Shown in pieces: positions 26,705 to 35,422 of a stretch of 64,000 bases of DNA. The position numbers were made by a program, and so were the translations under genes. Location: contig CADEFU010000009.1 of NCBI GenBank assembly GCA_902826695.1, forward strand, positions 62,001-126,000, given 5' to 3'. The DNA comes from an uncultured Alphaproteobacteria bacterium (GTDB taxonomy: Bacteria; Pseudomonadota; Alphaproteobacteria; Micropepsales; Micropepsaceae). The number at the start of each line of letters is the position of its first letter. Positions within the stretch are counted from its first letter, which is position 1. A model generated the notes under the pieces. That model was not told the origin of the DNA. It was given only the letters and a program-made list of their open reading frames with translations, and did no database searches.

Positions 26705-27715
26705 ATGCGGCGCGATCAGGCGACACCGGCGGGGACCGTCACCCGGCTTTGGATCGAAAGCGAAGTGCTGAAGTCGAATATGCTGGGCGATCCGACGCGG
26801 CGGATGATCGATGTCTATGTGCCCCATGGGCATGACGGGCGCGGGCTGCCGCTGCTCGTCGATGTCGTGGGTTTCACGGCCGGAGGCCCTGCGCACACGA
26901 ACTGGAAGAACTTCGGCGAGAATTTGCCCGAGCGGCTGGACCGGTTGATCGCTTCGGGAGCGATGCCGCCTGTGGTTTGCGCCCTGCCCGATTGCTTCAC
27001 GAAGCTCGGTGGAAACCAATACATCAACTCGGTCGCGATGGGGCGGTGGGACGATTTCCTGCTGCAAGAGGCGGTGCCGCTGGTAGAGCGCACATATGGC
27101 TGCGGCGGCGAGGGTAAGCGCGGGATCTTCGGCAAGAGTTCCGGCGGGTACGGCGCGATGGTACATGCGTTGCTGCATCCGGATTACTGGTCTGCGGCCG
27201 CATCTCATTCCGGGGACATGGGGCACGAACTGCTGTTTGCTCCCGACTGGCCAAATGTTTTGCGTTCGCTCGCGCCGTTCGACTACGACATCAAGGCGTG
27301 GCTCGATGCGTTTTACGCGCAGAAGAAGACGAAGGATAAGGACATTCACATCCTGATGTTGCTAGCGATGTGCGCGTCGTACGATCCCGATCCGAGTGCA
27401 TATTGCGGCGTGCGGCTGCCGGTCGACACGCATACCTGCGAGATCATTCCGGAACGGTGGGCGAATTTCTTGAAGTGGGATCCGCTTGTCATGGCAGAGA
27501 GGCTTGGCCCCGGGTTGAAGAAGCTGAAGGCGCTCTACATCGATTGCGGGGATGTGGATCAGTACAACCTGGTGTACGGGGCGCGGCGGATGCACAGGTT
27601 GCTCACCACGCAGGGCGTGGCGCACACGTATGAGGAGTTTCCCGACGACCACTCGTCCGTGGACTACCGGATGGATGTGAGCCTCCCGATTTTGGCCAAG
27701 GCGCTTAGCGGTTAA
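26705..27715 (+). CDS. Alpha/beta hydrolase, putative esterase family
   Basis: A 336-residue cytosolic enzyme of the esterase D/PHB-depolymerase-like group. The nucleophile elbow is GKSSGGYGAM around residues 144-153 with the catalytic Ser in its centre; a charge-relay Asp is likely in IDCGDVDQYN and the His in FPDDHSSVDYR. The ATG at 26705 follows AGGAG by six bases. It diverges from the copper chaperone gene and ends 62 bases before gpsA, with a REP-like fragment between. Substrate is unknown. Confidence 0.78.
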   Translation: MRRDQATPAGTVTRLWIESEVLKSNMLGDPTRRMIDVYVPHGHDGRGLPLLVDVVGFTAGGPAHTNWKNFGENLPERLDRLIASGAMPPVVCALPDCFTKLGGNQYINSVAMGRWDDFLLQEAVPLVERTYGCGGEGKRGIFGKSSGGYGAMVHALLHPDYWSAAASHSGDMGHELLFAPDWPNVLRSLAPFDYDIKAWLDAFYAQKKTKDKDIHILMLLAMCASYDPDPSAYCGVRLPVDTHTCEIIPERWANFLKWDPLVMAERLGPGLKKLKALYIDCGDVDQYNLVYGARRMHRLLTTQGVAHTYEEFPDDHSSVDYRMDVSLPILAKALSG

Positions 27716-27720
27716 CGTAT

Positions 27721-27751
27721 GGGCGCTGGCCCACGCGGGCGGACCATGACA
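27721..27751. repeat. Single REP-like unit related to family B
   Basis: The stretch GGCCCACGCGGGCGGACCAT followed by GACA can fold on itself and shares the end CGGACCATGACA with the right arm of the large paired element at 37500-37588. It lies between the esterase and gpsA genes and looks like a lone, partly decayed copy of that repeat. Confidence 0.45.
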
Positions 27752-27777
27752 AACTAGCGAAAACGTATAGGGACGGG

Positions 27778-28779
27778 ATGCGGATCAGGGCTGCTATTCT
27801 GGGCGGTGGGTCTTGGGGCTCGACTGTCGCTTCGCTGGTGGCGTCGAACGTGCCGGCGACGATTTGGGCGCGGTCGGCCGAGACGGTTGACGAAATCAAC
27901 GCGAAGCATACCAACGAGCGTTACTTGCCGGGGGCGCGGCTGACCCGGTCGTTGCGCGCGACGACCTCGATCGAGGAGGCGGTGCGGGACGCGGACGTGG
28001 TCGTAATGGGCGTGCCGTCCCAGGCCATGCGCGACACCGTCAAAGAGGTCGGTAAGCATATTCGCGCTTGGGTACCGGTGATCAGCCTGTCGAAGGGGCT
28101 TGAGCTCGGCACGAAGTTGCGCATGACGCAGGTGATCGAGCAGGAACTGCCGGGACATCCGGCGGGCGTTCTCTCCGGACCCAATCTCGCGCGCGAGGTG
28201 ATGTCGGGTTACGCGGCGGCGAGCGTGATCGCGATGGAAGACGAGGTCATCGTCCAGGAGCTGCAGACGATCTTCAAGACCGGGCTGTTTCGCGTTTACA
28301 CGAACACCGACGTCGCCGGATGCGAGCTGGGCGGCGCGCTGAAGAACGTCATGGCGATTGCAGCCGGTATGGGCGACGGCGCCGGGGCCGGCGAGAACAC
28401 ACGCTCGGCCGTCATATCGCGCGCACTGAACGAGGTCACGCGGTTGGGCGTACGCATGGGCGGCAAGACCGAGACGTTTGCCGGGCTTGCCGGCATTGGC
28501 GATTTGATCGCGACGTGCACGAGCCCGCAGAGCCGTAATCGCACAGTTGGATTCGAGCTTGGCAAAGGACGCAGTATCGCAGACATCCTCGCCGGCATGC
28601 GGCAGGTGGCGGAAGGCGTGAAGTCGGCGAAGACAGTGCTGCAGCTCGGCGAAGAGTACGAGTGCGAGATGCCGATCGCCTCGGAGGTGAACGGTGTCGT
28701 CAACGACGGACGCACGGCACAGGATGCGTTCCGCGGACTGCTGAAGCGCGCCGCGGGCGCGGAAGCGGATCCGGGATGA
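27778..28779 (+). CDS. gpsA: Glycerol-3-phosphate dehydrogenase [NAD(P)+]
   Basis: A 333-residue enzyme that reduces dihydroxyacetone phosphate to sn-glycerol 3-phosphate for phospholipid synthesis. The Rossmann loop is AAILGGGSWGSTVASL (5-20); other blocks are SLSKGLE, SGPNLAREV, GCELGGALKNVMAIAAG with the catalytic Lys, and GLAGIGDLIATC. Its stop overlaps the next gene's start (ATGA). It is followed directly by plsB, the acyltransferase that consumes its product. Confidence 0.96.
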   Translation: MRIRAAILGGGSWGSTVASLVASNVPATIWARSAETVDEINAKHTNERYLPGARLTRSLRATTSIEEAVRDADVVVMGVPSQAMRDTVKEVGKHIRAWVPVISLSKGLELGTKLRMTQVIEQELPGHPAGVLSGPNLAREVMSGYAAASVIAMEDEVIVQELQTIFKTGLFRVYTNTDVAGCELGGALKNVMAIAAGMGDGAGAGENTRSAVISRALNEVTRLGVRMGGKTETFAGLAGIGDLIATCTSPQSRNRTVGFELGKGRSIADILAGMRQVAEGVKSAKTVLQLGEEYECEMPIASEVNGVVNDGRTAQDAFRGLLKRAAGAEADPG

Positions 28780-31160
28780 ACGAGACCGTTTCCGCCGCGC
28801 AGGTTTCCGGTGAGCCGCTGCCCCAATGGCCGGCGGCGGAGGGCATGCGCGTCGTCTTCATCACCGACTGCAAGAGCGCGACCGAGCGCGAGGTCGTCGA
28901 GCGCTGGGTAACGCAGACGCGGCCGCAGGGGACGAACGCCGATCAGGTCGCGTTCCTTACCATCCCGGCAAAGTTCGACGACATGCGGCCGTTCGTGGAG
29001 CAGATCGCGACTCTGGCAACGGAAGCGCCGGACACGTTGCTCGCGCCGGTAAGGGTCGCTTGGCTGCCGCGGGAACGTGGCGGCGAGCGATCGGCGCGGA
29101 TATCCGACCTCATCATGATGCGCGATCCGCGCAAGCCGACGGAAAAAGAGCAGAAGCGGATTGTGCAGGTCGAGCCGGATCGCTGGCGCGTGGTCGCGGC
29201 GCAGCCGGCGAGCGTCGCCGAGCTTGATGCTCGGGCGCGGGCGACCGGCGATGCCGACTCGGGCGACGCGTCGGCGTTTGCGGAGTTTGTGACGCGGCAA
29301 GCGCGGCTTTCGCTTGAGCGGGCGGAGTACCGGCTGATCGGGCGGCGCTACAAGCTGCCGCGGTTGGTGGCGGAGCAAATCGCGGCGTCGCGACGGTTTC
29401 GTGACGGCGTCAACGAGGTCTCTGCGAAGCTCAACCGCTCCAGCGACTCGGTGATGAAGGAGGCGCTTGGCTATCTGCACGAGCTTCGGACAGCGCACAG
29501 CCCGTTCTGGCTCGACGTGATGATGCAAATCGCGCGGGGGCTTTTCTCGCGCGGGTATGGGGCGCAGGTTGACTACGACCCAGCGCAGATTGAGCGCACG
29601 CGTGCCGCGCTGGAGCGGGCGCCGGGGATCATTCTACCCAGCCACAAGTCGAACCTCGACTCGGCGGTGACGTCCGTTGCATTCGCGGACAATCGACTTG
29701 CCACACCGACGACGTTCGGCGGCATTAACATGGCGTTCTGGCCGATGGGCACGATCGCGCGCAAGGCGGGGCGCGTGTTCATCCGGCGCGACGTCAAGAA
29801 CAACCCCGTCTACAAGTTCGTGCTGCGCGAGTATCTCGGTTATCTGGTCGAGAAGCGCTTCAGCCTTGAGTGGTACATCGAAGGTGGGCGGTCGCGCACC
29901 GGCAAGCTTTTGCCGCCGAAGCTCGGGCTTCTCACCTACCTCGTCTCGGCCTATCGCGAGGGGCGCGTCGACGACCTCATGCTGATGCCGATTTCGATCG
30001 CCTACGATCAGTTACACGAGGTCAGCGAGTACGCGGCCGAGGCGTCAGGCGCCAAGAAGAAGGCCGAGAACCTTGCCTGGTTCGTGCGGTTCTTCCGCGC
30101 GCAGAGGAAGCCGTTCGGGCACATCTATTTCCGGGTCGGCGAGCCGGTTTCTATGCGCGAGATGCTGGGGCCGCCGGACGGTACAAAGACGGAAGGCGAC
30201 GAGGAGACGCTCGCAACGCAGAAGGTCGCGTTCGAGGTGTCGTGGCGGATCAACGACGTCACGCCGATCACCGGCACGTCACTGATTTCGCTGATCCTGC
30301 TTTCGCACCGCGGGCGGGCGCTGACGCTCGATCAGGTTTACGAAGACATATCCGAATACGTCGCGTCGGCGACACGGCGGCGCTTGCCGCTGGCGCCGAG
30401 TGCCAAGATCGCGGACGTCGAGGCGACGAAGTGGGCGCTTGAAGCGCTGGTTGCGCACAACACGGTGCGCGAGCACAAGGGTGGGCTTGCGACCGTCTAC
30501 AGTATCGGCCCGGATCAGCATTTGGCGGCCGCCTTCTATCGCAACACGATCCTGCACTTCTTCATCAACGATGCGATTTCGGAGCTAGCGCTGCTGAAGG
30601 CCTGCGACGTGAGCGGCGACCGCGAGGCTGCGTTCTGGGACGAGACGTTTCGGCTTCGCGACATTCTGAAGTTCGAGTTTTTCTTCAAGGAGAAAGGCGA
30701 GTTCCGGCGCAGCTTTGCGGCGGAGCTGGACGTGCTAGCACCAGGTTGGCGCGAGGCGCTTCAAAACGGGCGCGCGACGACCATCGAACTTCTAAAGTCG
30801 GCGCGGCCGTTGACTGCACATGGCGTGCTGCGTTCGTTCATCGAGGCCTATACGGTGGTCGCGGACACGCTGGCCTCGCACGATCCGAGCTTCGTGGACG
30901 ACAAGAAGCTGCTCGTCGAATGTGGGGCGGTCGGCCGGCAGTATCTGCTGCAGAAACGGATTCAGAGCGAGGAGTCCGCGTCGAAGCATCTGTTCCAGAC
31001 GGGGCTGCAGCTCGCAAAGAACCAAAAGCTGATGGACGCGACCGACAACGTCGCCCAACGCCGGCGCGCGTTCGCGGCGGAACTGCGCGACATCATGCGG
31101 CGCATCGATACGGTGGAAGCGCTGGGCGAAGAGCGGATGCGCGAGCTGCTCAGGGCGTAA
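28776..31160 (+). CDS. plsB: Glycerol-3-phosphate 1-O-acyltransferase
   Basis: A 794-residue membrane-associated acyltransferase that makes 1-acyl-glycerol 3-phosphate from acyl-ACP or acyl-CoA. The catalytic H-x4-D is His290-Asp295 in LPSHKSNLDS, and the glycerol-phosphate site is EGGRSRTGKLLPPKLG, both as in Escherichia coli PlsB, whose 807-residue length is close. The ATG at 28776 overlaps the gpsA stop by four bases and is preferred over a 38-residue extension inside gpsA. Most bacteria use PlsX/PlsY instead, so a full-length PlsB paired with GpsA is notable. Confidence 0.93.
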   Translation: MNETVSAAQVSGEPLPQWPAAEGMRVVFITDCKSATEREVVERWVTQTRPQGTNADQVAFLTIPAKFDDMRPFVEQIATLATEAPDTLLAPVRVAWLPRERGGERSARISDLIMMRDPRKPTEKEQKRIVQVEPDRWRVVAAQPASVAELDARARATGDADSGDASAFAEFVTRQARLSLERAEYRLIGRRYKLPRLVAEQIAASRRFRDGVNEVSAKLNRSSDSVMKEALGYLHELRTAHSPFWLDVMMQIARGLFSRGYGAQVDYDPAQIERTRAALERAPGIILPSHKSNLDSAVTSVAFADNRLATPTTFGGINMAFWPMGTIARKAGRVFIRRDVKNNPVYKFVLREYLGYLVEKRFSLEWYIEGGRSRTGKLLPPKLGLLTYLVSAYREGRVDDLMLMPISIAYDQLHEVSEYAAEASGAKKKAENLAWFVRFFRAQRKPFGHIYFRVGEPVSMREMLGPPDGTKTEGDEETLATQKVAFEVSWRINDVTPITGTSLISLILLSHRGRALTLDQVYEDISEYVASATRRRLPLAPSAKIADVEATKWALEALVAHNTVREHKGGLATVYSIGPDQHLAAAFYRNTILHFFINDAISELALLKACDVSGDREAAFWDETFRLRDILKFEFFFKEKGEFRRSFAAELDVLAPGWREALQNGRATTIELLKSARPLTAHGVLRSFIEAYTVVADTLASHDPSFVDDKKLLVECGAVGRQYLLQKRIQSEESASKHLFQTGLQLAKNQKLMDATDNVAQRRRAFAAELRDIMRRIDTVEALGEERMRELLRA

Positions 31161-31230
31161 CGCCACCGCCCCTTCCCTTGGCGACGGGGGCCGCTCAGAA
31201 AACCGCAGAATCGCCTCACCTTGTTCTTTT

Positions 31231-31246
31231 ATATTTTATAAAATAT
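31231..31246. promoter_or_regulatory. Perfect 16-bp AT palindrome upstream of serine hydrolase gene
   Basis: ATATTTTATAAAATAT is a perfect 16-base palindrome made only of A and T in a GC-rich genome. It ends 27 bases before the ATG at 31274, where a promoter or operator is expected. It may be the binding site of a dimeric regulator such as the GntR protein at 33050, or a promoter core; the sequence alone does not tell which. Confidence 0.55.
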
Positions 31247-31273
31247 GCTCCCAACCTTATGGTGGAGGGGTAG

Positions 31274-33049
31274 ATGCGCGTTTGGCGGCTGACGTTTTTG
31301 GCGGCGTCGCTTTGCTGGGGTTCTGGGGCCGTCTGGGCCGAGAGCCCCAATCCGCACCCGACATCGCGGTTCGTCGCGTCTCACCCCGACCTGCCCGCCG
31401 CGTCCCTATCTCCCGGCGCGACGTTGCGTGCGGTTCTGCGTGGGGCCGAGGTGCATCGCTACAGCGTCCAGCTCAACGCCGGGCAATTTGCCTCGATCCA
31501 GATCAATCAAACGGGCGGCAATATCGTTGCCGCACTGTTCGATCCCAACGGCAAGCTGATCGACCTGGTCGACCGCAGCGGTCCAGGCCACGCCGAAGCG
31601 ATCGACGTATTCGCCAAGGCGACGGGCACGTATGCAGTTCAGACCGCGATATTCGAATGGAACACACCGGCCGCGTCCTACAGCATCAGCCTTGCACGGC
31701 GGGAAGCTGCGGGCACCACGCCGGGGGCGATCGCCGATCAACTGTTGACCGCCTGGTACGATCGCAACCGGCCGGGCGCCGCCGTCGCAGTTCTGCGCGG
31801 GGGGCGCGTCGTTTTCCAGCGGACGATCGGGCTTGCCGATGTCGAACAAGGCGTGCCGATCACCGCCGCCACGCTGTTCGACCTCGCCTCCGTCTCCAAA
31901 CAATTCACGGCCTATGCCGTCGCCATGCTGATCGAGCGCGGAACCATCGGGCTTGAGGAGGATGTCAGGCGCTACGTGCCGGAGCTTCCGAAGTTCGAAA
32001 AGCCCATCAAGATTCGGCACCTGCTCGATCACACGAGCGGTTTGCGCGATTGGGATGCCGCCTTCGGGCTGATGGGTCTCGACATCGATGACGGCATCAC
32101 CAAGGACAACATCATCGCGTGGGTGTCGCGGCAGAAGGAGCTGAACTTCGCGCCGGGCAGCGCGCAGGAGTATTCCAACACCGGCTACAGCATTTTAGCC
32201 GAGGTCGTCGCCCGCGTAACAGGGATGCCGTTCGAGGCTTGGGTGCAGCAGAACGTCTTCAAACCTGCGGGGATGTCGGCACTCGTGAACGCGGATGCGC
32301 ACGGGTCGATTCCGCTGAAAGCCAACTCCTACATGCAGGTGTTGCCACCGCAGCGTCTTTGGTCAGGAAACAGCACGGCGGCGGCCGGCTCTAGCTCGCT
32401 TCATGCGAGCCTCGACGACCTCATCGCCTGGCTGCGCAATAGCGACAGCGGAAAGGTCGGGAACGCGCGCGTTCTGGCGATGATCGGCAAGACGAGCCAT
32501 CTCGACGACGGCTCGAAGCTCGCCTACGGCTTTGGCCGTTGGTTCAGAGAACGCAAAGGCGTGCGCTACATCGGCCATTTGGGATTGGCGGTCGGCTACC
32601 GGATTTCGGTCCGGCGCTTTCCGGAGCGCGATCTGGCGTTCATCTATATGACGAACGACGGCAACGACGGCAGTTACCTTCGCGCGGAGGCGATCGAGAA
32701 CCTATTCCTCGGCATTCCCGCCGATCCCATCGAAGTGCCGGACGGCGAATTCACGCCGCCCGAAGCGGCGCCGAAGCTCAGCCACGATGCGCAAGACTAT
32801 GCCGGCATCTACTATTCGGACGAGTTGCGCACGTCCTACGAGATTCGGCCTGACGGCACGGGACTTACCGCCTATCACGCCATCAACGGCGCCGTTCGGC
32901 TGATCTTCGTGGAGGGCGACCGGTTCCGGTCGGAGCGCTGGTACATGCCGAGCGTCGTGTTCGTCCGCGACGGCGGGAAAGGCGTTACGGGGTTTCGTGT
33001 GTCGACGGAAGGCTCCCGCAACATGCTCTTCCGGCGGCTCGGCCGGTGA
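31274..33049 (+). CDS. Exported serine hydrolase, beta-lactamase (class C/DD-peptidase) fold with N-terminal PPC-like domain
   Basis: A 591-residue protein with a signal peptide ending AVWA. Residues 40-140 form a beta-domain like pre-peptidase C-terminal domains (AGQFASIQINQTGGNIVAAL, then a DPNGKLI turn). The catalytic domain begins near 150: Ser-Val-Ser-Lys in LASVSKQF is the SxxK nucleophile, YSNTGYS the YxN motif and IGHLGLAVGYR replaces the KTG motif. These are esterases, amidases or D-amino-acid peptidases. GGAGGGG precedes the ATG. It abuts the convergent GntR gene with no gap. Confidence 0.85.
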   Translation: MRVWRLTFLAASLCWGSGAVWAESPNPHPTSRFVASHPDLPAASLSPGATLRAVLRGAEVHRYSVQLNAGQFASIQINQTGGNIVAALFDPNGKLIDLVDRSGPGHAEAIDVFAKATGTYAVQTAIFEWNTPAASYSISLARREAAGTTPGAIADQLLTAWYDRNRPGAAVAVLRGGRVVFQRTIGLADVEQGVPITAATLFDLASVSKQFTAYAVAMLIERGTIGLEEDVRRYVPELPKFEKPIKIRHLLDHTSGLRDWDAAFGLMGLDIDDGITKDNIIAWVSRQKELNFAPGSAQEYSNTGYSILAEVVARVTGMPFEAWVQQNVFKPAGMSALVNADAHGSIPLKANSYMQVLPPQRLWSGNSTAAAGSSSLHASLDDLIAWLRNSDSGKVGNARVLAMIGKTSHLDDGSKLAYGFGRWFRERKGVRYIGHLGLAVGYRISVRRFPERDLAFIYMTNDGNDGSYLRAEAIENLFLGIPADPIEVPDGEFTPPEAAPKLSHDAQDYAGIYYSDELRTSYEIRPDGTGLTAYHAINGAVRLIFVEGDRFRSERWYMPSVVFVRDGGKGVTGFRVSTEGSRNMLFRRLGR

Positions 33050-33742
33050 CTAGGCCGGCGCGTGGCGGCGATGCCACTCGAGCGACTGCTCAAGCATTGC
33101 CGTGATCGTCGCCTGAGCCTTCGCCGCGTCGGCCTTGCGAAGAGCCTCCACGAGTTTGCGGTGCTTCGGCATGGCGCTCAAGAAATCGTCTTGATCGGCT
33201 TTTGAGGTGTGGAAGACCCTGATGTGCAGCGGGCTCATGCGCAGCCACAAATGCTCGATCATTTCGACAACATAGGGCGAACGGCTGGCGCGATAGATCG
33301 AGAAGTGGAATTCGAAGTTCGCAGCAAGGCAGTCGGCCGCTACGCGCTTGCGGGTTCGTTCGATCAGCGTTTCCAGATTGGCGGAGACGCGCGCCAGGTC
33401 TTCGCGCGTGATGTTTTCGGCCGCGCGGGCGGTGACGAACCCTTCGAGCAGCAGGCGGGCTTCGAAGAGGCTTTCCAACTCACCTTGGGCGATGACCGGC
33501 ACGCGCACGGAACGGTTCGGCAGAAACTCGAAGGCGCCTTGCGAGGCGAGTTGTTGCACCGCCTCGCGCGTCGGCATGGCGCCGATGCCGAGCTGCTTCG
33601 AGAGTTCGGCGATCGTGATTGGTTCGCCGGGCGCGAACTGGCCGGTCAGCACCGCGCGGCGCAGCTCGCCATAGGCGAGTTCGCGCAGCGTCTGGCCTTG
33701 CACGCGCCGGACCTTGTTGCGTTGCCGCGTCGTGTTGGCCAA
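33050..33742 (-). CDS. GntR-family transcriptional regulator (FCD type)
   Basis: A 230-residue DNA-binding protein. The N-terminal winged helix is LRELAYGELRRAVLTGQFAP then ITIAELSKQLGIGAMPTREA, which carries the recognition helix. The C-terminal all-helical FCD domain has FEARLLLEG and NFEFHFSIYRAS with ligand- and metal-binding residues, ending HRKLVEAL. The frame opens with TTG at 33742, with GAGG eight bases upstream. It follows the HAD/acyltransferase gene by 10 bases and is probably co-transcribed with it. Effector unknown; FCD proteins often sense carboxylic acids. Confidence 0.88.
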   Translation of the reverse strand: MANTTRQRNKVRRVQGQTLRELAYGELRRAVLTGQFAPGEPITIAELSKQLGIGAMPTREAVQQLASQGAFEFLPNRSVRVPVIAQGELESLFEARLLLEGFVTARAAENITREDLARVSANLETLIERTRKRVAADCLAANFEFHFSIYRASRSPYVVEMIEHLWLRMSPLHIRVFHTSKADQDDFLSAMPKHRKLVEALRKADAAKAQATITAMLEQSLEWHRRHAPA

Positions 33743-33752
33743 GAGGCTGACC

Positions 33753-35321
33753 TCAGCGCTTCTTCGGTTTGATGCCCAACAGCTTCAGTCCGCCGTTCGG
33801 CCAGTCCTCAAGCGTTGCGACGTAGAGGTCGCGGACGGCTTCGATGCGCTCGTCGAGGTCTTCGCGGGTCCAGTCGGCGATGGAGATGGGTGGCAGGACC
33901 ATCACGTCCACGGTGCCGGGGCGCATGAAGATCGCGTCGCGGGCGCCGATGTCTTCGGCGTTGCGCAACACGACGGGGACGATCGGAATGCCGGCGTCCA
34001 TCGCGATGCGGAATGCGCCCTTCTTGAACGGCAGCAAGCCTTTCTGCGAGCGCGTGCCCTCGGGCGCGATGACGATCGAGATGCCTTCGTTTGCGAGTGC
34101 CGTCACGGCCTTCAGGCTTTCGACCGCCTTCTTCGCGTCCCCGCGGTCGATGAAGGCGACCTTCATCAGGCGGCCGATCGGGCCCATGATCGGGTGGGTC
34201 TCGAGTTCCTTCTTCGCGACGCCCGTGTAGTTCACGCGAAGCAGCTTCGACATGATGAAGGCGTCGAAATTGTTCGTGTGGTTGAAGATGAAGACCGCGG
34301 GGCGCGCGGCCCAGAGGTTCTCCTCGCCCCTCACGTTCAGCTTCACACCCGCGAAGGCGTGGATCACATCGGCCCAGGCGGGCGAGAGGACGTTGAGCGC
34401 GGTGCGAAGGTCGTTGCTCAAGATGCCGGCTGCCGTCGCGAGCGAGGCGATCGGACCGGCTGCGGCGAGCGAGGCGACGGTGCGGCCGATCGTTTCGAGC
34501 GAGGGGTTGCCGCGACTCGTGAATTTCTGGATCGGCCAATTGTGGCCTTTCGCATAGCGCTCAAGGTTCGCTTGCGGGTTCGTCGGGCGCGGGTTGCCCA
34601 CGGTCAACATCAACGGCACTTCCTCGTTGCCGTCGGCGTAGGCGTAGGATTTGTGCAGATCGATCTTGTGCTTGTGCGCGAAGGCCTTCACCGCGTTCGC
34701 TTTGCCTTCGCCCCAGAGCGGCTCACCTTCGGGTTTTCCGGTGAGCTTTCCGTCGATCGTGCGGAAGCGCGTGCAGATGACGTTGTCGATGCCGAGATAC
34801 TTCGCCGCCGGTTCGACTTGGAACTCGGTCGCCGAGGAGGCCAGGATGATCGTGTGGCCCTTCTTCTTGTGCGCGGCCAGACGGCGCTTCATTTCGGGGA
34901 AGACGCGGTCGGCGATCTTGGCTTTGAAGAGCTTCTCGCCCTCAAGCATCAGCTCGCGTTCGTTGCGGCCTTTCCAGTTCGCGCCGGTGAAGGCGATCAG
35001 CTCCTTAAAGCCGGCGAGGCCGAGCATGCCGCGGGCGCCGAGGTTCGCGAGACCGATCATCTCCTGCACGTTGACTTGGCCGCGCATGATGCGCGCTTGC
35101 AAGACGTCGAGCGCGGAGTAACCCGCGATCATCGTGCCGTCATAGTCGAAGACGGCTGCGATCGACTTGCCGGAGGGGCCCTGTTCAATTTCTTCGATCG
35201 AGCCCGGGCGCGCGGCCGCAACCTTGCGCACGAGTTTGGGCGCGCGCTTCGGCTTTGCAGGCGCCGGCTCCGGCGCAACTTCGGGTTCGGTGTTTTCTGC
35301 TGTCTTCTGCAAGGCGACCAC
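33753..35321 (-). CDS. HAD-IB phosphatase / 1-acylglycerol-3-phosphate acyltransferase fusion
   Basis: A 522-residue two-domain protein. After an Ala/Pro/Lys-rich N-terminal tail, residues 55-260 form a SerB-like HAD-IB domain with FDYDGT (58-63), ILASSATEFQVEP and YADGNEE. Residues 320-500 form a PlsC-type acyltransferase with NHTNNFD (His348, Asp353), FIDRGDAKKA and PEGTRS (420-425). The same order is known in actinobacterial and proteobacterial lipid enzymes. It may acylate lysophosphatidate or a related lipid. The start is GTG at 35321; TTG at 35309, after GGGGTGG, is an alternative. Confidence 0.88.
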   Translation of the reverse strand: MVALQKTAENTEPEVAPEPAPAKPKRAPKLVRKVAAARPGSIEEIEQGPSGKSIAAVFDYDGTMIAGYSALDVLQARIMRGQVNVQEMIGLANLGARGMLGLAGFKELIAFTGANWKGRNERELMLEGEKLFKAKIADRVFPEMKRRLAAHKKKGHTIILASSATEFQVEPAAKYLGIDNVICTRFRTIDGKLTGKPEGEPLWGEGKANAVKAFAHKHKIDLHKSYAYADGNEEVPLMLTVGNPRPTNPQANLERYAKGHNWPIQKFTSRGNPSLETIGRTVASLAAAGPIASLATAAGILSNDLRTALNVLSPAWADVIHAFAGVKLNVRGEENLWAARPAVFIFNHTNNFDAFIMSKLLRVNYTGVAKKELETHPIMGPIGRLMKVAFIDRGDAKKAVESLKAVTALANEGISIVIAPEGTRSQKGLLPFKKGAFRIAMDAGIPIVPVVLRNAEDIGARDAIFMRPGTVDVMVLPPISIADWTREDLDERIEAVRDLYVATLEDWPNGGLKLLGIKPKKR

Positions 35322-35422
35322 CCCACGGGGTCAGGCTTATTGTTGAGCTAACACCCGACGCGTTCCGGGGTCAAAACTTTGCGTTCACTATAAGAAGAAG
35401 TAGCGAACGAAGTGCAAACGCC

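Noticed and set aside
33714..35351. 545-codon plus-strand frame opposite the HAD/acyltransferase gene
   Set aside because: Antisense shadow; the minus strand has intact DxDGT, NHTNNFD and EGTRS motifs.
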